From Candidatus Thorarchaeota archaeon MP8T_1 (lineage in GTDB: Archaea; Asgardarchaeota; Thorarchaeia; Thorarchaeales; Thorarchaeaceae), in NCBI GenBank assembly GCA_002825465.1, contig PJER01000011.1, forward strand, positions 10,469 through 74,468: a DNA stretch of 64,000 nt, read 5' to 3'. Numbering within the stretch: the stretch's first letter is position 1; each line of letters begins with the position of its first letter. The notes under the pieces were generated by a model. That model did no database searches, had not been told where the DNA came from, and saw only the letters and a program-made list of their open reading frames with translations. Positions 27,251 to 35,647 of this stretch are shown piece after piece. The translations under genes and the position numbers were made by a program.

Positions 27251-27275
27251 TGCAGAAGGCTCAAAGCCCTCTGCA
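27251..27275 (-). terminator. Hairpin after the 27285-27644 gene
   Basis: TGCAGA/TCTGCA and GGCT/AGCC arms form a ten-pair hairpin with one A-C mismatch and a three-base loop. It lies just after the stop codon of the minus-strand gene and before a T-rich stretch, so it probably ends that transcript. Confidence 0.45.
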
Positions 27276-27284
27276 TTAGAAAAT

Positions 27285-27644
27285 CTAGATACTATCCTTT
27301 ACATCAAAGGCTAGTTTACCAACTTCCTTTGTTGTCAGTGAGATGTCAATAGTGTGCTCACCTTCAGGAAGTTGTTCTCCCTTGACATGAATTGTTATGT
27401 CAAGACCTACCTTGATGGGGAAGGAATTGCCTTCCGATATTTCGTTGCCAGCTATTTCTCCATCCTCGGAACTGATGGTTGTTGCATCAAGTGGATATTC
27501 ATTTCCATTCACCTTGATTGGTGCAACATTAATAGCTGTACCAGAAGAGATTGAATTCTTCAATTTGAATAAGAATCCATCATCAACATTTTCTAGACTA
27601 CCCTTGATGTAGAGTTTCCTTAGGAGAAATGTAGGTATTTGCAA
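27285..27644 (-). CDS. Small beta-sandwich-like protein of unknown function
   Basis: A 119-residue protein predicted to be mostly beta strands, beginning IPTFLLRKLYIKGSLENV and closing with GEHTIDISLTTKEVGKLAFDV. There is no signal peptide, membrane helix or cysteine. The pattern looks like a compact cytoplasmic beta-sandwich. It is a single gene between an unknown protein and a divergent zinc-ribbon gene. No function can be assigned. Confidence 0.55.
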   Translation of the reverse strand: MQIPTFLLRKLYIKGSLENVDDGFLFKLKNSISSGTAINVAPIKVNGNEYPLDATTISSEDGEIAGNEISEGNSFPIKVGLDITIHVKGEQLPEGEHTIDISLTTKEVGKLAFDVKDSI

Positions 27645-27819
27645 TTTGCTTTACGCCTCCAGCGTTCTCTGACTATCTCTTCAAACTTGTGAATCTTTTA
27701 TACGTTCCGAAGACGATTTTTGATTGAGATTAAGTAGTAACTAAGGATTTGTCTTGTCAAATTACGTCTTACTTAACACTAAATGTTCAGATTTTCATTA
27801 ACGCGTAGGAGTCGATCCA

Positions 27820-28881
27820 GTGCCCACCAAATCAACATCAATCCAACAATTTCGATGCAAGAAATGTAATGGTCCGTACCCTCTAGGAGCAGATGATGTG
27901 ATTGCAACCTGTCCCTACTGTGGATTTACTTTCACAATTGGCGGGTCTGAGATTAAGCATCTTATCATCCCAAATCGACTTGATTCGAAATCAGTGAAAA
28001 AAGTAGTAAATAACTGGTTGAAGAAAGCTGCAGGAAAGAGCGTAGGCACAGGTGTCCTGAAAGATATTGAATTGGAAGAACCTATCCTTCAGTGGATTCC
28101 CCTGTTTCGTGTAAAAGGTGATTACGAATCCTATCACTTTGGTTACAAGAAAAAGGGGACTGGAGGCGATACTCGTTATATCAAGATTGAAGAGAGTGAT
28201 GTTGGTTTAGCAACAGAATGGGTCATAGCTCGAAGACATGCTGCTACTTTTGGTATTAATGAATTCATACTATCAATCGATGATAGCGGAATCAAAAACT
28301 TCGATATTGAAATGGCTGGAGGGGCACCTGTACTTAACTCAGAGATTGATGAATCCGATGCATCGCGAAGGGCAGAACAAACTCGAAAGGAACGTGAACG
28401 TGCAGGACTACTTGAACATGTAGACAAGCTCCTAGATCATAGATTGAGTATAACTCCAAAAGATAGTATATACACACATGTCGCATATTGGTTAGTTCGA
28501 TATTCCTATCAGAAAGGAACCTTCCGAATTGCAGTTTCAGGAGCATCAGGAGAGGTTCTACTCGGAGAACTCCCAGTAACAAAGAGATATAGAGCAAAGA
28601 AATGGTTTTCCAGTATTTTTCTGTTGATTGGTTCAGCTCTTTTATTTCAAGCTCTTCCATACATTCTCTTTGTTCTCTTCCAAGGTAGTTCAAATAGTGA
28701 TGATATTTGGATCGTACCCGTAGTAATTGCTGTTGCCGCTGGAGTATTATGGTTTGGTTCCATCACTGTGCTAGGCGGGGCTTTGCGGTATGAAGTAGAA
28801 CTTGATACCGAGGGTAAAGAGCGTGGAGATCACTTCAGTCTAACTGAAGCGATTAAGAAACTTGGAGGCAAAGTGAAATGA
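27820..28881 (+). CDS. Zinc-ribbon membrane protein A
   Basis: A 353-residue protein from GTG 27820, with AGGAG eight bases upstream. The N-terminal zinc ribbon has two CxxC knuckles (CKKC near 13 and CPYC near 31). A middle domain of about 200 residues follows, and two C-terminal membrane helices lie at about 264-288 and 296-320. It overlaps the next, similarly built gene by four bases (ATGA). The two proteins share layout and short motifs (TRIPAVFLVSVPIWHIKY in B compares with HVAYWLVRYSYQKG in A). A membrane-associated assembly is plausible; function unknown. Confidence 0.7.
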   Translation: MPTKSTSIQQFRCKKCNGPYPLGADDVIATCPYCGFTFTIGGSEIKHLIIPNRLDSKSVKKVVNNWLKKAAGKSVGTGVLKDIELEEPILQWIPLFRVKGDYESYHFGYKKKGTGGDTRYIKIEESDVGLATEWVIARRHAATFGINEFILSIDDSGIKNFDIEMAGGAPVLNSEIDESDASRRAEQTRKERERAGLLEHVDKLLDHRLSITPKDSIYTHVAYWLVRYSYQKGTFRIAVSGASGEVLLGELPVTKRYRAKKWFSSIFLLIGSALLFQALPYILFVLFQGSSNSDDIWIVPVVIAVAAGVLWFGSITVLGGALRYEVELDTEGKERGDHFSLTEAIKKLGGKVK

Positions 28882-29852
28882 CTGAGATAAAATGCCCTCA
28901 TTGTGATGGAAGACTGAATGTTCCAAAACAAAGTAGCACCATAGTCTGTGAATACTGTGGCACCACTGTAAATGTGAAGACAGGTGAGATCCTAAAAGAG
29001 AATTACTTGATGAAACTTCAATATGATTTAGATATGGCAACTGAAAAGATGTTCACATGGGGAACTAAACAACTTGGCGCTCCAAAGGGTCTGGATCGAT
29101 CTAAAATACTTGAGAGTAAACTCGTCTTCTGGCCATTTTGGGTGATTGAAGTAGAAGCGAAGGGTAGCTATACAGGTGTGCAGAAGAAACCTGATTTTGG
29201 AAGTAGAACGGAGGTAAGTCGTTTAAACTGGAATACTATCACTGAAACCAATTCGCTTGATGTTGAAGAAGACATATTCGTTCCAGCAAATCCTGACACT
29301 CCAAAAGAATTACACAATTATGTCATTCCTACAAAGCGAAAAGAATTCTTTAACATGGATAAGATACTTGAGGTACAAGGGACGACAATACCCGTTCAGA
29401 TGGACCAGCAAACTGCAGTGACAAGAGCTACACAGGCTATGTCTAACATCCTAAAGGATGAGGCAATGAAAGAAGTTGATCATATCACAAAAATGGATAT
29501 TCAAACAAGAATTCCTGCAGTTTTTCTCGTCAGTGTTCCTATATGGCACATAAAGTACTGTTACAAGATTAGAAACTATGATGCATTAGTCGATGGTGCT
29601 TCTGGTCGAATTATCAATATGAAATTTCCAAGAAAGATGGCCTTCCGTGGAATGACTCTTCTGAGCGGCCTTCTGCATCTGATAATTGGTGGAGGATTAG
29701 GCCTTTTACTGGTATATTTCGGACTTACTGCCTTTGAAGGTATCTTCCCTACTATTTTCGGAATCGCATTTGGATTAGGTATGTTGGCTATCGCAATACG
29801 ATTCTTTATGACTGCAATTTCACTGCGCGCCGGAATGGAAGAAGCCAGGTAA
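28878..29852 (+). CDS. Zinc-ribbon membrane protein B
   Basis: A 324-residue partner of the preceding gene. The zinc ribbon is at the very N terminus (CPHC at 6-9, CEYC at 25-28). A central domain follows, then two membrane helices (about 257-279 and 284-306). Its start overlaps gene A by four bases, so the two are translated together. Similar length and order point to an old duplication. The zinc ribbon faces the same side as the central domain, probably the cytoplasm. Confidence 0.7.
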   Translation: MTEIKCPHCDGRLNVPKQSSTIVCEYCGTTVNVKTGEILKENYLMKLQYDLDMATEKMFTWGTKQLGAPKGLDRSKILESKLVFWPFWVIEVEAKGSYTGVQKKPDFGSRTEVSRLNWNTITETNSLDVEEDIFVPANPDTPKELHNYVIPTKRKEFFNMDKILEVQGTTIPVQMDQQTAVTRATQAMSNILKDEAMKEVDHITKMDIQTRIPAVFLVSVPIWHIKYCYKIRNYDALVDGASGRIINMKFPRKMAFRGMTLLSGLLHLIIGGGLGLLLVYFGLTAFEGIFPTIFGIAFGLGMLAIAIRFFMTAISLRAGMEEAR

Positions 29853-29922
29853 GTATCTGACTTGAATTGTAAAAAGGATAATAAGGTGTCAAGACCAGAA
29901 CCAATACTAGGTGCAGCATGAT

Positions 29923-30288
29923 ATGTGGGACCCCTTTACTATGGTTGATAGTTTCTTCAGTAATTTCATGACAATGTTCATTATTATTAGCATCATCTTT
30001 GTGGTTATTTTCGTAGTCGTTGTTTTTTCTGTATGTCGTAGTGGTGCTAGAGTCGCTAGTGGAGTTGCCAGAAGCTTCACAATGGAGGCTCCCCCATTTG
30101 CTATTCCAGATCGACATCGTGGACAAACTCGTTCTGATGGTTCTGAGATGACTACTGTTCGCCTCCCAACGAAATGTCCATCTTGCGGTGCCGCTATCAG
30201 TCAAGAAGGAATCGATTGGGTTGGTCCACTTGAAGCAAAATGCAGTTACTGTGGTGGCACTCTCAGAGCTACCTTCGAGAGATTGTAA
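29923..30288 (+). CDS. Small membrane-anchored zinc-ribbon protein C
   Basis: A 121-residue protein with one N-terminal membrane helix (about residues 17-40), a linker and a C-terminal zinc ribbon: CPSC near 86 and CSYC near 108. This inverts the order seen in proteins A and B. ATG 29923 is favoured over GTG 29911 because a GGTG motif precedes it by about ten bases. It lies 70 bases after gene B on the same strand, so the three may form one operon. Confidence 0.65.
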   Translation: MWDPFTMVDSFFSNFMTMFIIISIIFVVIFVVVVFSVCRSGARVASGVARSFTMEAPPFAIPDRHRGQTRSDGSEMTTVRLPTKCPSCGAAISQEGIDWVGPLEAKCSYCGGTLRATFERL

Positions 30289-30342
30289 ACGTAAGCTCGT
30301 ATTACCTATACTCATTAGTCATTTTCATGACCGAGACCATCC

Positions 30343-30356
30343 TAGTATAATATATA
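30343..30356 (+). promoter_or_regulatory. Promoter upstream of the gelsolin-like gene
   Basis: AGTATAATATATAC is a strong TATA-like element about 95 bases before the gelsolin-like start. Between them TCAACAG and CTGTTGA form a seven-base hairpin around 30401-30421, so the leader may be structured. Confidence 0.5.
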
Positions 30357-30449
30357 CAGGTTCGTGAGTAAAGTATTTCACTAGCTTGTATTTGGAGGAT
30401 TCAACAGCATCAGTCTGTTGATTTACTTAATAAGATTCGAGGAATCTAA

Positions 30450-30722
30450 ATGGCTAATGCATTAGCAATGCAAGATGATGGGACATCGATTGAAGTATGT
30501 GTTAACAAGAACAGTCTGCCTTCTGATAGCGTTCTCTGTGTTATTGATGATGAAGGAAAGAATGTCTTCCTCTGGTTGGGGAAAGATGCAAATGTGAGAA
30601 AACGTTTTGTCGGTGCCCAGACTGCTAGTCAGCTTAGAACAGAGCAAGGTACAGGATTTCGTGTTAGATCCCTGGATCAAGGCGAAGAGTCCGACCAGTT
30701 TTTCAATTCTTTAGAGCATTAA
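30450..30722 (+). CDS. Single-domain gelsolin-like protein
   Basis: A 90-residue protein consisting of one gelsolin-type domain. The core reads DSVLCVIDDEGKNVFLWLGKDAN followed by a helix (RKRFVGAQTASQLRTEQ) and a final strand and loop (FRVRSLDQGEESDQFF). This matches the ADF-H-like gelsolin repeat, in which the phrase vFlWlGk is a hallmark. Asgard archaea are known to carry one- and two-domain gelsolins that bind actin. Actin binding by this protein is inferred from family. It has its own promoter. No calcium-site residues are assigned. Confidence 0.78.
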   Translation: MANALAMQDDGTSIEVCVNKNSLPSDSVLCVIDDEGKNVFLWLGKDANVRKRFVGAQTASQLRTEQGTGFRVRSLDQGEESDQFFNSLEH

Positions 30723-30790
30723 TTATTATTCTCGAACTCATCCATAAGATTCTATAAGCTGAGTTCTACAGATTTCCTACGGTCACAACT

Positions 30791-31834
30791 ATGAGAGGAC
30801 TAATGAAGACAGCTCGGGGACCTGGCAATCTCGAATTAAAGGACCTCGCTGAACCCAAGCCTATGAAGAATGAAGTGCTTATTGAGGTTGCAGCAGCTGG
30901 TATCTGTGGAACAGATATACACATCAAACACGATCAAGCCTTCTACACACCCCCTGTTGTACTTGGCCATGAATACTCAGGAAAGGTAGTAGAGGTTGGA
31001 TCTGAGGTAAGTCAGGTCTATGTTGGTGACCTTGTTGTATCACCTGCTACGCAATATTGTGGTATCTGTTATCAGTGCAAGACTGGCCATATGAATAGAT
31101 GCACTGCTCAGGATAAGAAAATCTTGGGAACTTCTCTTGCAAATGGTGCGTTTGCAAAGTACCTAGCTGTCCCAGAGTACATCATCCACAAAGTACCTGG
31201 ATCGGTGACTCTGGAAGAGGCTGCACTTGCTGAACCAACTGCATGTGTTGTACACTCGGTCATCGATAAATCTCCAATCATTCCTGGTGATGTTGTTGTT
31301 GTCCAAGGTCCTGGCACGATGGGTCTTCTTGCAGCTCAAGTTGCCAAATCGATGGGTGCAGGAAAAGTCATTCTTACTGGGGTGAGTGCAGACCAATGGC
31401 GATTTGATATTGCAATGAATCTTGGTGTTGACTTGACTCTCAACGTTCAAACGGATCCTAATCCAGTTCAAACAGTAATGGATGAGAGTGACGGGCGAGG
31501 TGCTGATGTTGTAATTGAAGCATCAGGGGCTTGCATAGCCTGCACACAGGCTCTGGAATTTGTAAAAGTCGCAGGTCATGTTACACTACTGGGGATTCGC
31601 GGAAGACCTCTAGATATTGATCTTGATGTAATGGCAGTAAAGGAATTAACAATGTCTGGGACCTGGGGCACACTTCCCGCCTCTTGGGTGACAACTCTTC
31701 GTCTTATGGGTACAAAGAAGATTGATGTTGCTCCCCTAATTACCAATAGAATTGCTCTTTCCGATTGGGAGAAAGGTTTCGACCTAATGGAGAGTCAAAA
31801 AGCAATCAAAGTTCTATTCACTGAATTTGATTAA
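30791..31834 (+). CDS. Zinc-dependent medium-chain alcohol/polyol dehydrogenase
   Basis: A 347-residue MDR-family dehydrogenase. Catalytic zinc ligands lie in GICGTD (Cys near 38) and GHEY (His-Glu near 62). The structural zinc has four cysteines within CGICYQCKTGHMNRC (near 93-107). The cofactor motif GPGTMGLLAAQVAKSMG lies near 170. It is closest in style to sorbitol/threonine dehydrogenases. It oxidises a secondary alcohol or polyol with NAD(P); the exact substrate is unknown. Its end is two bases from a convergent gene. Confidence 0.88.
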   Translation: MRGLMKTARGPGNLELKDLAEPKPMKNEVLIEVAAAGICGTDIHIKHDQAFYTPPVVLGHEYSGKVVEVGSEVSQVYVGDLVVSPATQYCGICYQCKTGHMNRCTAQDKKILGTSLANGAFAKYLAVPEYIIHKVPGSVTLEEAALAEPTACVVHSVIDKSPIIPGDVVVVQGPGTMGLLAAQVAKSMGAGKVILTGVSADQWRFDIAMNLGVDLTLNVQTDPNPVQTVMDESDGRGADVVIEASGACIACTQALEFVKVAGHVTLLGIRGRPLDIDLDVMAVKELTMSGTWGTLPASWVTTLRLMGTKKIDVAPLITNRIALSDWEKGFDLMESQKAIKVLFTEFD

Positions 31835-31836
31835 GA

Positions 31837-32184
31837 TTATTTTCTTGGTGCCCAGAGGTCTAAGCAATCTTGTACAACTGCCATAGCTGAGACCGCCGGT
31901 CCTCCACCCATTACAATTGCTACTGAACATGCTTCCATAATCTCTTCTCGAGTCGCGCCTAGTGAGATTGCTTGTTTGGTATGATAGACCATGCATTCCT
32001 CACATGGCTTTAAAACACTGGCAACAATACAAATCAGTTCCTTGAATTTACCTGGGAGCGCTCCATCTTTATGGACCGTTTTCTGTAAGTCTGAATATGC
32101 ATTTCTCGCATCGGGGATATCTCTGTTCAATGCTCCGAAATGTTTCATGAAACTCTTTAGGATATTTTCAACATCGTGAGTCAT
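31837..32184 (-). CDS. Carboxymuconolactone decarboxylase/AhpD-like protein
   Basis: A 115-residue all-helical protein of the CMD/AhpD family. The motif CEECMVYHTKQAISLGATREEI (given here in outline: Cys-x2-Cys-x3-His near residue 57, then LGAT) is the redox-active CxxCxxxH site of AhpD-type reductases. AhpD proteins can couple to lipoylated proteins, which fits the lipoate ligase gene directly upstream and the E2 gene nearby. It is probably transcribed with lipoate ligase, 18 bases apart. A peroxide or disulfide reductase role is inferred. Confidence 0.82.
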   Translation of the reverse strand: MTHDVENILKSFMKHFGALNRDIPDARNAYSDLQKTVHKDGALPGKFKELICIVASVLKPCEECMVYHTKQAISLGATREEIMEACSVAIVMGGGPAVSAMAVVQDCLDLWAPRK

Positions 32185-32202
32185 AGTTACTACCTCTACT
32201 GA

Positions 32203-33000
32203 TCAATCATGGGTGGGAGTTCCCATATTCCATGTGGGTTGACTATAGCGTGTTTGATATAAAGTCTGTGAAGTGTCGGCCTCCGCTTGAGTTAGGAGTC
32301 CCTCATTAATCGACGCTCCTGACAATTCTGATATGGTCTCAATTATCGCCTTTTGTATCTCAGACCGTGATGGGCATGACTCCATTTCATGAGATATATT
32401 GGTCACTGTATCTCTTTTACTATCCATACATCTGATTCTGGTCCTATCTCTAAGAAATATTGGTTGCTCTTTTGGTGGATTCAGACTCTCTTGAAGACTC
32501 TCCAAATCTGCATCTATCAACAATGTGCCATGGATAAAGGATATCCCTCTCTTGATCCAACCTGCGGTTCCTGAGATTTTCTTTGTTCCAATTCTAATAC
32601 ATGACCCGACTGGATCAAATCTTGCAGGTATACTAATGGAGTTCAAGCCCTCTACAATTACTCCGATAAAGGTTTCATATAGTTCCTTAAGCCCCCTTGG
32701 CACATACTCATGAGACTGATGGAGACGAAGTGAATAGTTTAGATTACCCAGATCATGGTACACAGTCCCTCCGCCTGTGAATCTTCTTGCAACTGCAATA
32801 CCATTTTCTTGGCAGAATCTAAGATTCACTTCTTTGTGGACACATTGGAACCTTCCAATCACTACAGCTTTTTTCGACTCCCAAAAGCGGATTGTGTTAA
32901 GTGTGTTTTCAGTTTCTAAGTATGTCTTAGCGAGTGCTTCATCTACTGCAAGGTTCTGATAGATGTTTGAATTATGATAATCAAGCAGACGCCATGACAT
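32203..33000 (-). CDS. lplA: Lipoate-protein ligase A-like protein
   Basis: A 265-residue ligase that attaches lipoate to the lysine of lipoyl domains, or a lipoyl/octanoyl transferase relative. The family signature RRFTGGGTVYHDLGNLNYS is complete (near 75-93), with VIGRFQ upstream and KISGTA near 140 (substrate lysine loop). I start at ATG 33000. An upstream start at 33039 would lie in a hairpin of the leader. Archaeal ligases often need a separate small LplB subunit; none is seen nearby. It lies beside the E1/E2 genes whose E2 needs lipoate. Confidence 0.85.
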   Translation of the reverse strand: MSWRLLDYHNSNIYQNLAVDEALAKTYLETENTLNTIRFWESKKAVVIGRFQCVHKEVNLRFCQENGIAVARRFTGGGTVYHDLGNLNYSLRLHQSHEYVPRGLKELYETFIGVIVEGLNSISIPARFDPVGSCIRIGTKKISGTAGWIKRGISFIHGTLLIDADLESLQESLNPPKEQPIFLRDRTRIRCMDSKRDTVTNISHEMESCPSRSEIQKAIIETISELSGASINEGLLTQAEADTSQTLYQTRYSQPTWNMGTPTHD

Positions 33001-33035
33001 ACAGAACGATACTAGCCATATCTGATTAATCTGTT

Positions 33036-33171
33036 GCACCGTTTGAAATCAAGGGTGCCCAACTAGTGCCGATGGCTAAATAATGTTGCTCACCATCGGC
33101 GGAAAGGTCTCAGAGCAACAGTTGAGACGGAGCAGATGTCGTATTTCGAGGCTTGACACGTCTAATACGTG
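33036..33171 (-). ncRNA. Structured leader with complementary hairpin loops upstream of lipoate ligase
   Basis: Plus-strand coordinates: GCCGATGG (33068-33075) pairs with CCATCGGC (33093-33100). GTCTCA (33107-33112) pairs with TGAGAC (33123-33128). The first loop contains TGTTGCTC (33084-33091), an exact complement of GAGCAACA (33113-33120) in the second loop. This allows a kissing-loop or a mutually exclusive fold. A third hairpin, GCACC (33036-33040) with GGTGC (33054-33058), lies next to the gene. CGTATT/AATACG arms are at 33140-33169. A minus-strand TATA-like box at 33191-33203 would start a transcript near 33170. I therefore read it as the lplA leader; a free RNA is possible. Confidence 0.5.
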
Positions 33172-33190
33172 CGATATGAAGTGTTGGTGC

Positions 33191-33203
33191 TATAATTTAA
33201 GGT
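33191..33203 (-). promoter_or_regulatory. Probable TATA box for the lplA leader transcript
   Basis: The minus strand reads TTAAATTATAG, about 190-200 bases before the lplA start and about 25 bases before the folded region. Placement agrees with a transcript starting near 33170. Confidence 0.45.
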
Positions 33204-33309
33204 CCCCCTGATTATTTTTGATAGAATTGATACGGAAGGGTAACTATCGTTCTCACTTTCATTTCAAAGTGGCGCGAGTTGCCTAATAACAGTCCATACT
33301 GAATAATTC

Positions 33310-33330
33310 AAAAAAGGAGACATTTACTCC
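33310..33330 (-). terminator. Possible terminator of the E1/E2 operon
   Basis: On the minus strand GGAG and CTCC enclose a seven-base loop and are followed by six T residues, about 100 bases after the E2 stop. The stem is short. The rest of 33205-33430 shows no gene I can support. Confidence 0.4.
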
Positions 33331-33430
33331 ACTAAAATCAGTTGAACAGTAAATTGCAACTACACACCCTAAGTTTCTCATGTTCTCTCTCTTCATCATT
33401 ACCATGTGAATGTTCGATGTCTAATCGAGT

Positions 33431-34663
33431 TCACATCTTCATCATGAATGGATTCTCTAGTGTATCTTTTAGAGTTGCCAGAAATTGACCAGCTGGTGCG
33501 CCATCAAGGACTCTGTGGTCTACTGCACATGATGCCATCATCATCGAACGTATCGCTATAGCATCACCCTCTATAACTACAGGTTTCTTTTTGATTTGCC
33601 CTAATGCTAGGATTGCAGTTTCTGGTGGATTAATGACTGGGATGAAAAGATCCACATTAAAGGGACCAAGATTGGACACAGTGAATGTGCTTCCTGTTAG
33701 TTCCTCAGGGGCAAGTTTGTTTTCCTTTGCCCGAGCTCCTTTCTCCTTTGTTTCTATAGTAATGTCAGTAATTGATTTCTTATTGGCATCTCTAATTGTA
33801 ACAACAATGAGGCCGTCATCAGTCGCCATAGCTACTCCGATATTCACACTATCGAACATATGGAGATCATTTCCTACAAGAGTTGCATTGAACTTTGGAA
33901 ATTTCTCAAGAGTATCTGCTACAGCTTTCACTATTATATCATTGAATGATACACGGATTCCGTGTTCTTTCTCTACACGAAAATTAAGTTCTCTCCTGAG
34001 TGCTACAACTTCAGTCATATCAATCTCTGTAATCATAGTGATATGAGGATTCTGCGCGCTCTGGGTCATTCTTCTAGCAATGGTTCTTCGTAGAGGAGTC
34101 ATGGACTCAACTTTTCGAACCTTCCTCTCATCAGAGATTGCAACTTGAGGTACTGAATCTTTACCTATAACAACATCCTTTTCGACAATTCTACCGTCTG
34201 GACCTGTTCCTATAATCATTGAAAGGTCCACACCAAGCTCTTTTGCTTTCTTCTTTGCTCTAGGCGAAGCTTTGATTTTTCCACCAGGTAGCCTTGTTTC
34301 TGTTAATGGAGCAGCTACGACTTCTGTTTTTGCTTCTTGACCAAGAGCAGGTGATTCAGGTGTGGTAGTGGTAATTGCTCCACTTGCATTGAGTTTCTTT
34401 GGTCGAACGTCTGGGATTTCTTCTCCCTCTTTGCCAATGAATGCTATTGGTTCACTAATTGGGATTTCATCATTAACATCACAGAGGATTTTCAAAATCA
34501 CTCCATCAGCTGGAGATTCGAGCTCGAACTCGTTCTTCTCTCCGAATATCTCTACAATCAAGTCTCCTTTCTTGACTTTATCTCCTTCCTTCTTTAGCCA
34601 TTTTAGAATGACGCCATATTCCATTGCCACGCTCATCCGTTGCATGATCATTGTTGTAACCAT
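33431..34663 (-). CDS. 2-oxoacid dehydrogenase E2 component (dihydrolipoyl acyltransferase)
   Basis: A 410-residue E2. The N-terminal lipoyl domain (about 1-75) starts MVTTMIMQRMSVAMEYG and carries the lipoyl lysine in GEKNE near 43, in place of the common ETDKA. A peripheral subunit-binding domain (KASPRAKKKAKELG, GPDGRIVEKDV) lies near 130-165. The C-terminal acyltransferase domain has TPLRRTIARRMTQS and the active site DHRVLDG near 385. ATG 34663 has GGTGAT upstream. It follows E1-beta by nine bases. It moves acyl groups from E1 to CoA. No E3 gene is in the window. Substrate may be pyruvate, acetoin or a branched-chain oxoacid. Confidence 0.9.
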   Translation of the reverse strand: MVTTMIMQRMSVAMEYGVILKWLKKEGDKVKKGDLIVEIFGEKNEFELESPADGVILKILCDVNDEIPISEPIAFIGKEGEEIPDVRPKKLNASGAITTTTPESPALGQEAKTEVVAAPLTETRLPGGKIKASPRAKKKAKELGVDLSMIIGTGPDGRIVEKDVVIGKDSVPQVAISDERKVRKVESMTPLRRTIARRMTQSAQNPHITMITEIDMTEVVALRRELNFRVEKEHGIRVSFNDIIVKAVADTLEKFPKFNATLVGNDLHMFDSVNIGVAMATDDGLIVVTIRDANKKSITDITIETKEKGARAKENKLAPEELTGSTFTVSNLGPFNVDLFIPVINPPETAILALGQIKKKPVVIEGDAIAIRSMMMASCAVDHRVLDGAPAGQFLATLKDTLENPFMMKM

Positions 34664-34672
34664 TGTAATCAC

Positions 34673-35647
34673 CTATACAATATTACGAATTGCCTGAGCA
34701 ATTCTCTTGTTGTCAGGAATGAAATAATCTTCAAGAGGTGGACTGAATGGAACTGGTGTATCTGGGGCATTCACTCTCTTTATCGGAGCATCTAGCCAGT
34801 CAAAGGCCTCCTCTTGAACAATAGTCGCTACCTCTGCTGTTGTAGCTCCCGTTTTTGTTTCTTCTGTAACAAGAACCAATCTTCCCGTCTTCTTCACAGA
34901 TTCGATGAGTGTCTTCGTATCCAAGGGCACTAGAGTTCTTGGATCAATTACTTCTACACTGATGCCTTCTTTTTCAAGTTCATCAGCTACTTCGAGTGCT
35001 TTATGCAACATAAAGAACGTACCCCATAGAGTTACGTCAGTGCCTTCACGTCGAATCTTTGCTTCTCCAAATGGAATCAGGTATTCTTCATCTGGAACTT
35101 CTTCAGTCTTATCATAAACCAACTTATGTTCAGCAAAGAGAACTGGGTCCGGGTCTCTTATTGCTGTCTTGATCAACCCTTTGACATCTGACGCAAATGC
35201 TGGAACTGCAATTTTTAGTCCTGGGGTATGCATGAACCATGACTCTAAGCTCTGTGAGTGATGAGATGCAATGTTCTTACCTCCGCCAAAGACAGTCCTG
35301 AGTACCATTGGAACTGAAGTCTGGCCTCCGAACATGTATCGCATCTTTGCGGCCTGATTACAGACTTGGTCCATTGCCAGAGTAATGAGGTCTCCAAACA
35401 TAATTTCAGCAACAGGCACCATCCCTGTGATAGCTGCCCCTACTGCTGCACCTGCAATTGTGTTCTCTGAAATTGGAGTGTCCCTTACGCGTGCTTCACC
35501 AAATTCCTCGGCTAGTCCTTTCGTTACCTTGAATGCTCCACCCCAGTTAAGTCCGATATCCTCACCCAAAAGGAAGACACGTTCATCTCGAAGCATCTCT
35601 TCTCGAAGTCCTGCCTTAAGCGCATCTCGGTATGTCATATTTGTCAT
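34673..35647 (-). CDS. 2-oxoacid dehydrogenase E1 component, beta subunit
   Basis: A 324-residue E1-beta. The N terminus MTYRDALKAGLREEM and LGEDIG, the central SHHSQSLESWFMHTPGLK, and the C-terminal VIDPRTLVPLD are all typical. It forms the TPP-dependent decarboxylase with E1-alpha. The ATG directly follows the E1-alpha stop (TAAATG) with GGAGG eight bases before it. The histidine pair in SHHSQ used by E1-beta subunits is present. Confidence 0.92.
   Translation of the reverse strand: MTNMTYRDALKAGLREEMLRDERVFLLGEDIGLNWGGAFKVTKGLAEEFGEARVRDTPISENTIAGAAVGAAITGMVPVAEIMFGDLITLAMDQVCNQAAKMRYMFGGQTSVPMVLRTVFGGGKNIASHHSQSLESWFMHTPGLKIAVPAFASDVKGLIKTAIRDPDPVLFAEHKLVYDKTEEVPDEEYLIPFGEAKIRREGTDVTLWGTFFMLHKALEVADELEKEGISVEVIDPRTLVPLDTKTLIESVKKTGRLVLVTEETKTGATTAEVATIVQEEAFDWLDAPIKRVNAPDTPVPFSPPLEDYFIPDNKRIAQAIRNIV

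Noticed and set aside
33320..33450. C/D-box-like motifs (ATGATGA and CTGA) on the minus strand after the E2 gene
   Set aside because: One of the ATGATGA copies is the coding end of E2, and the inner D' and C' boxes are missing. Not enough for a guide RNA call.
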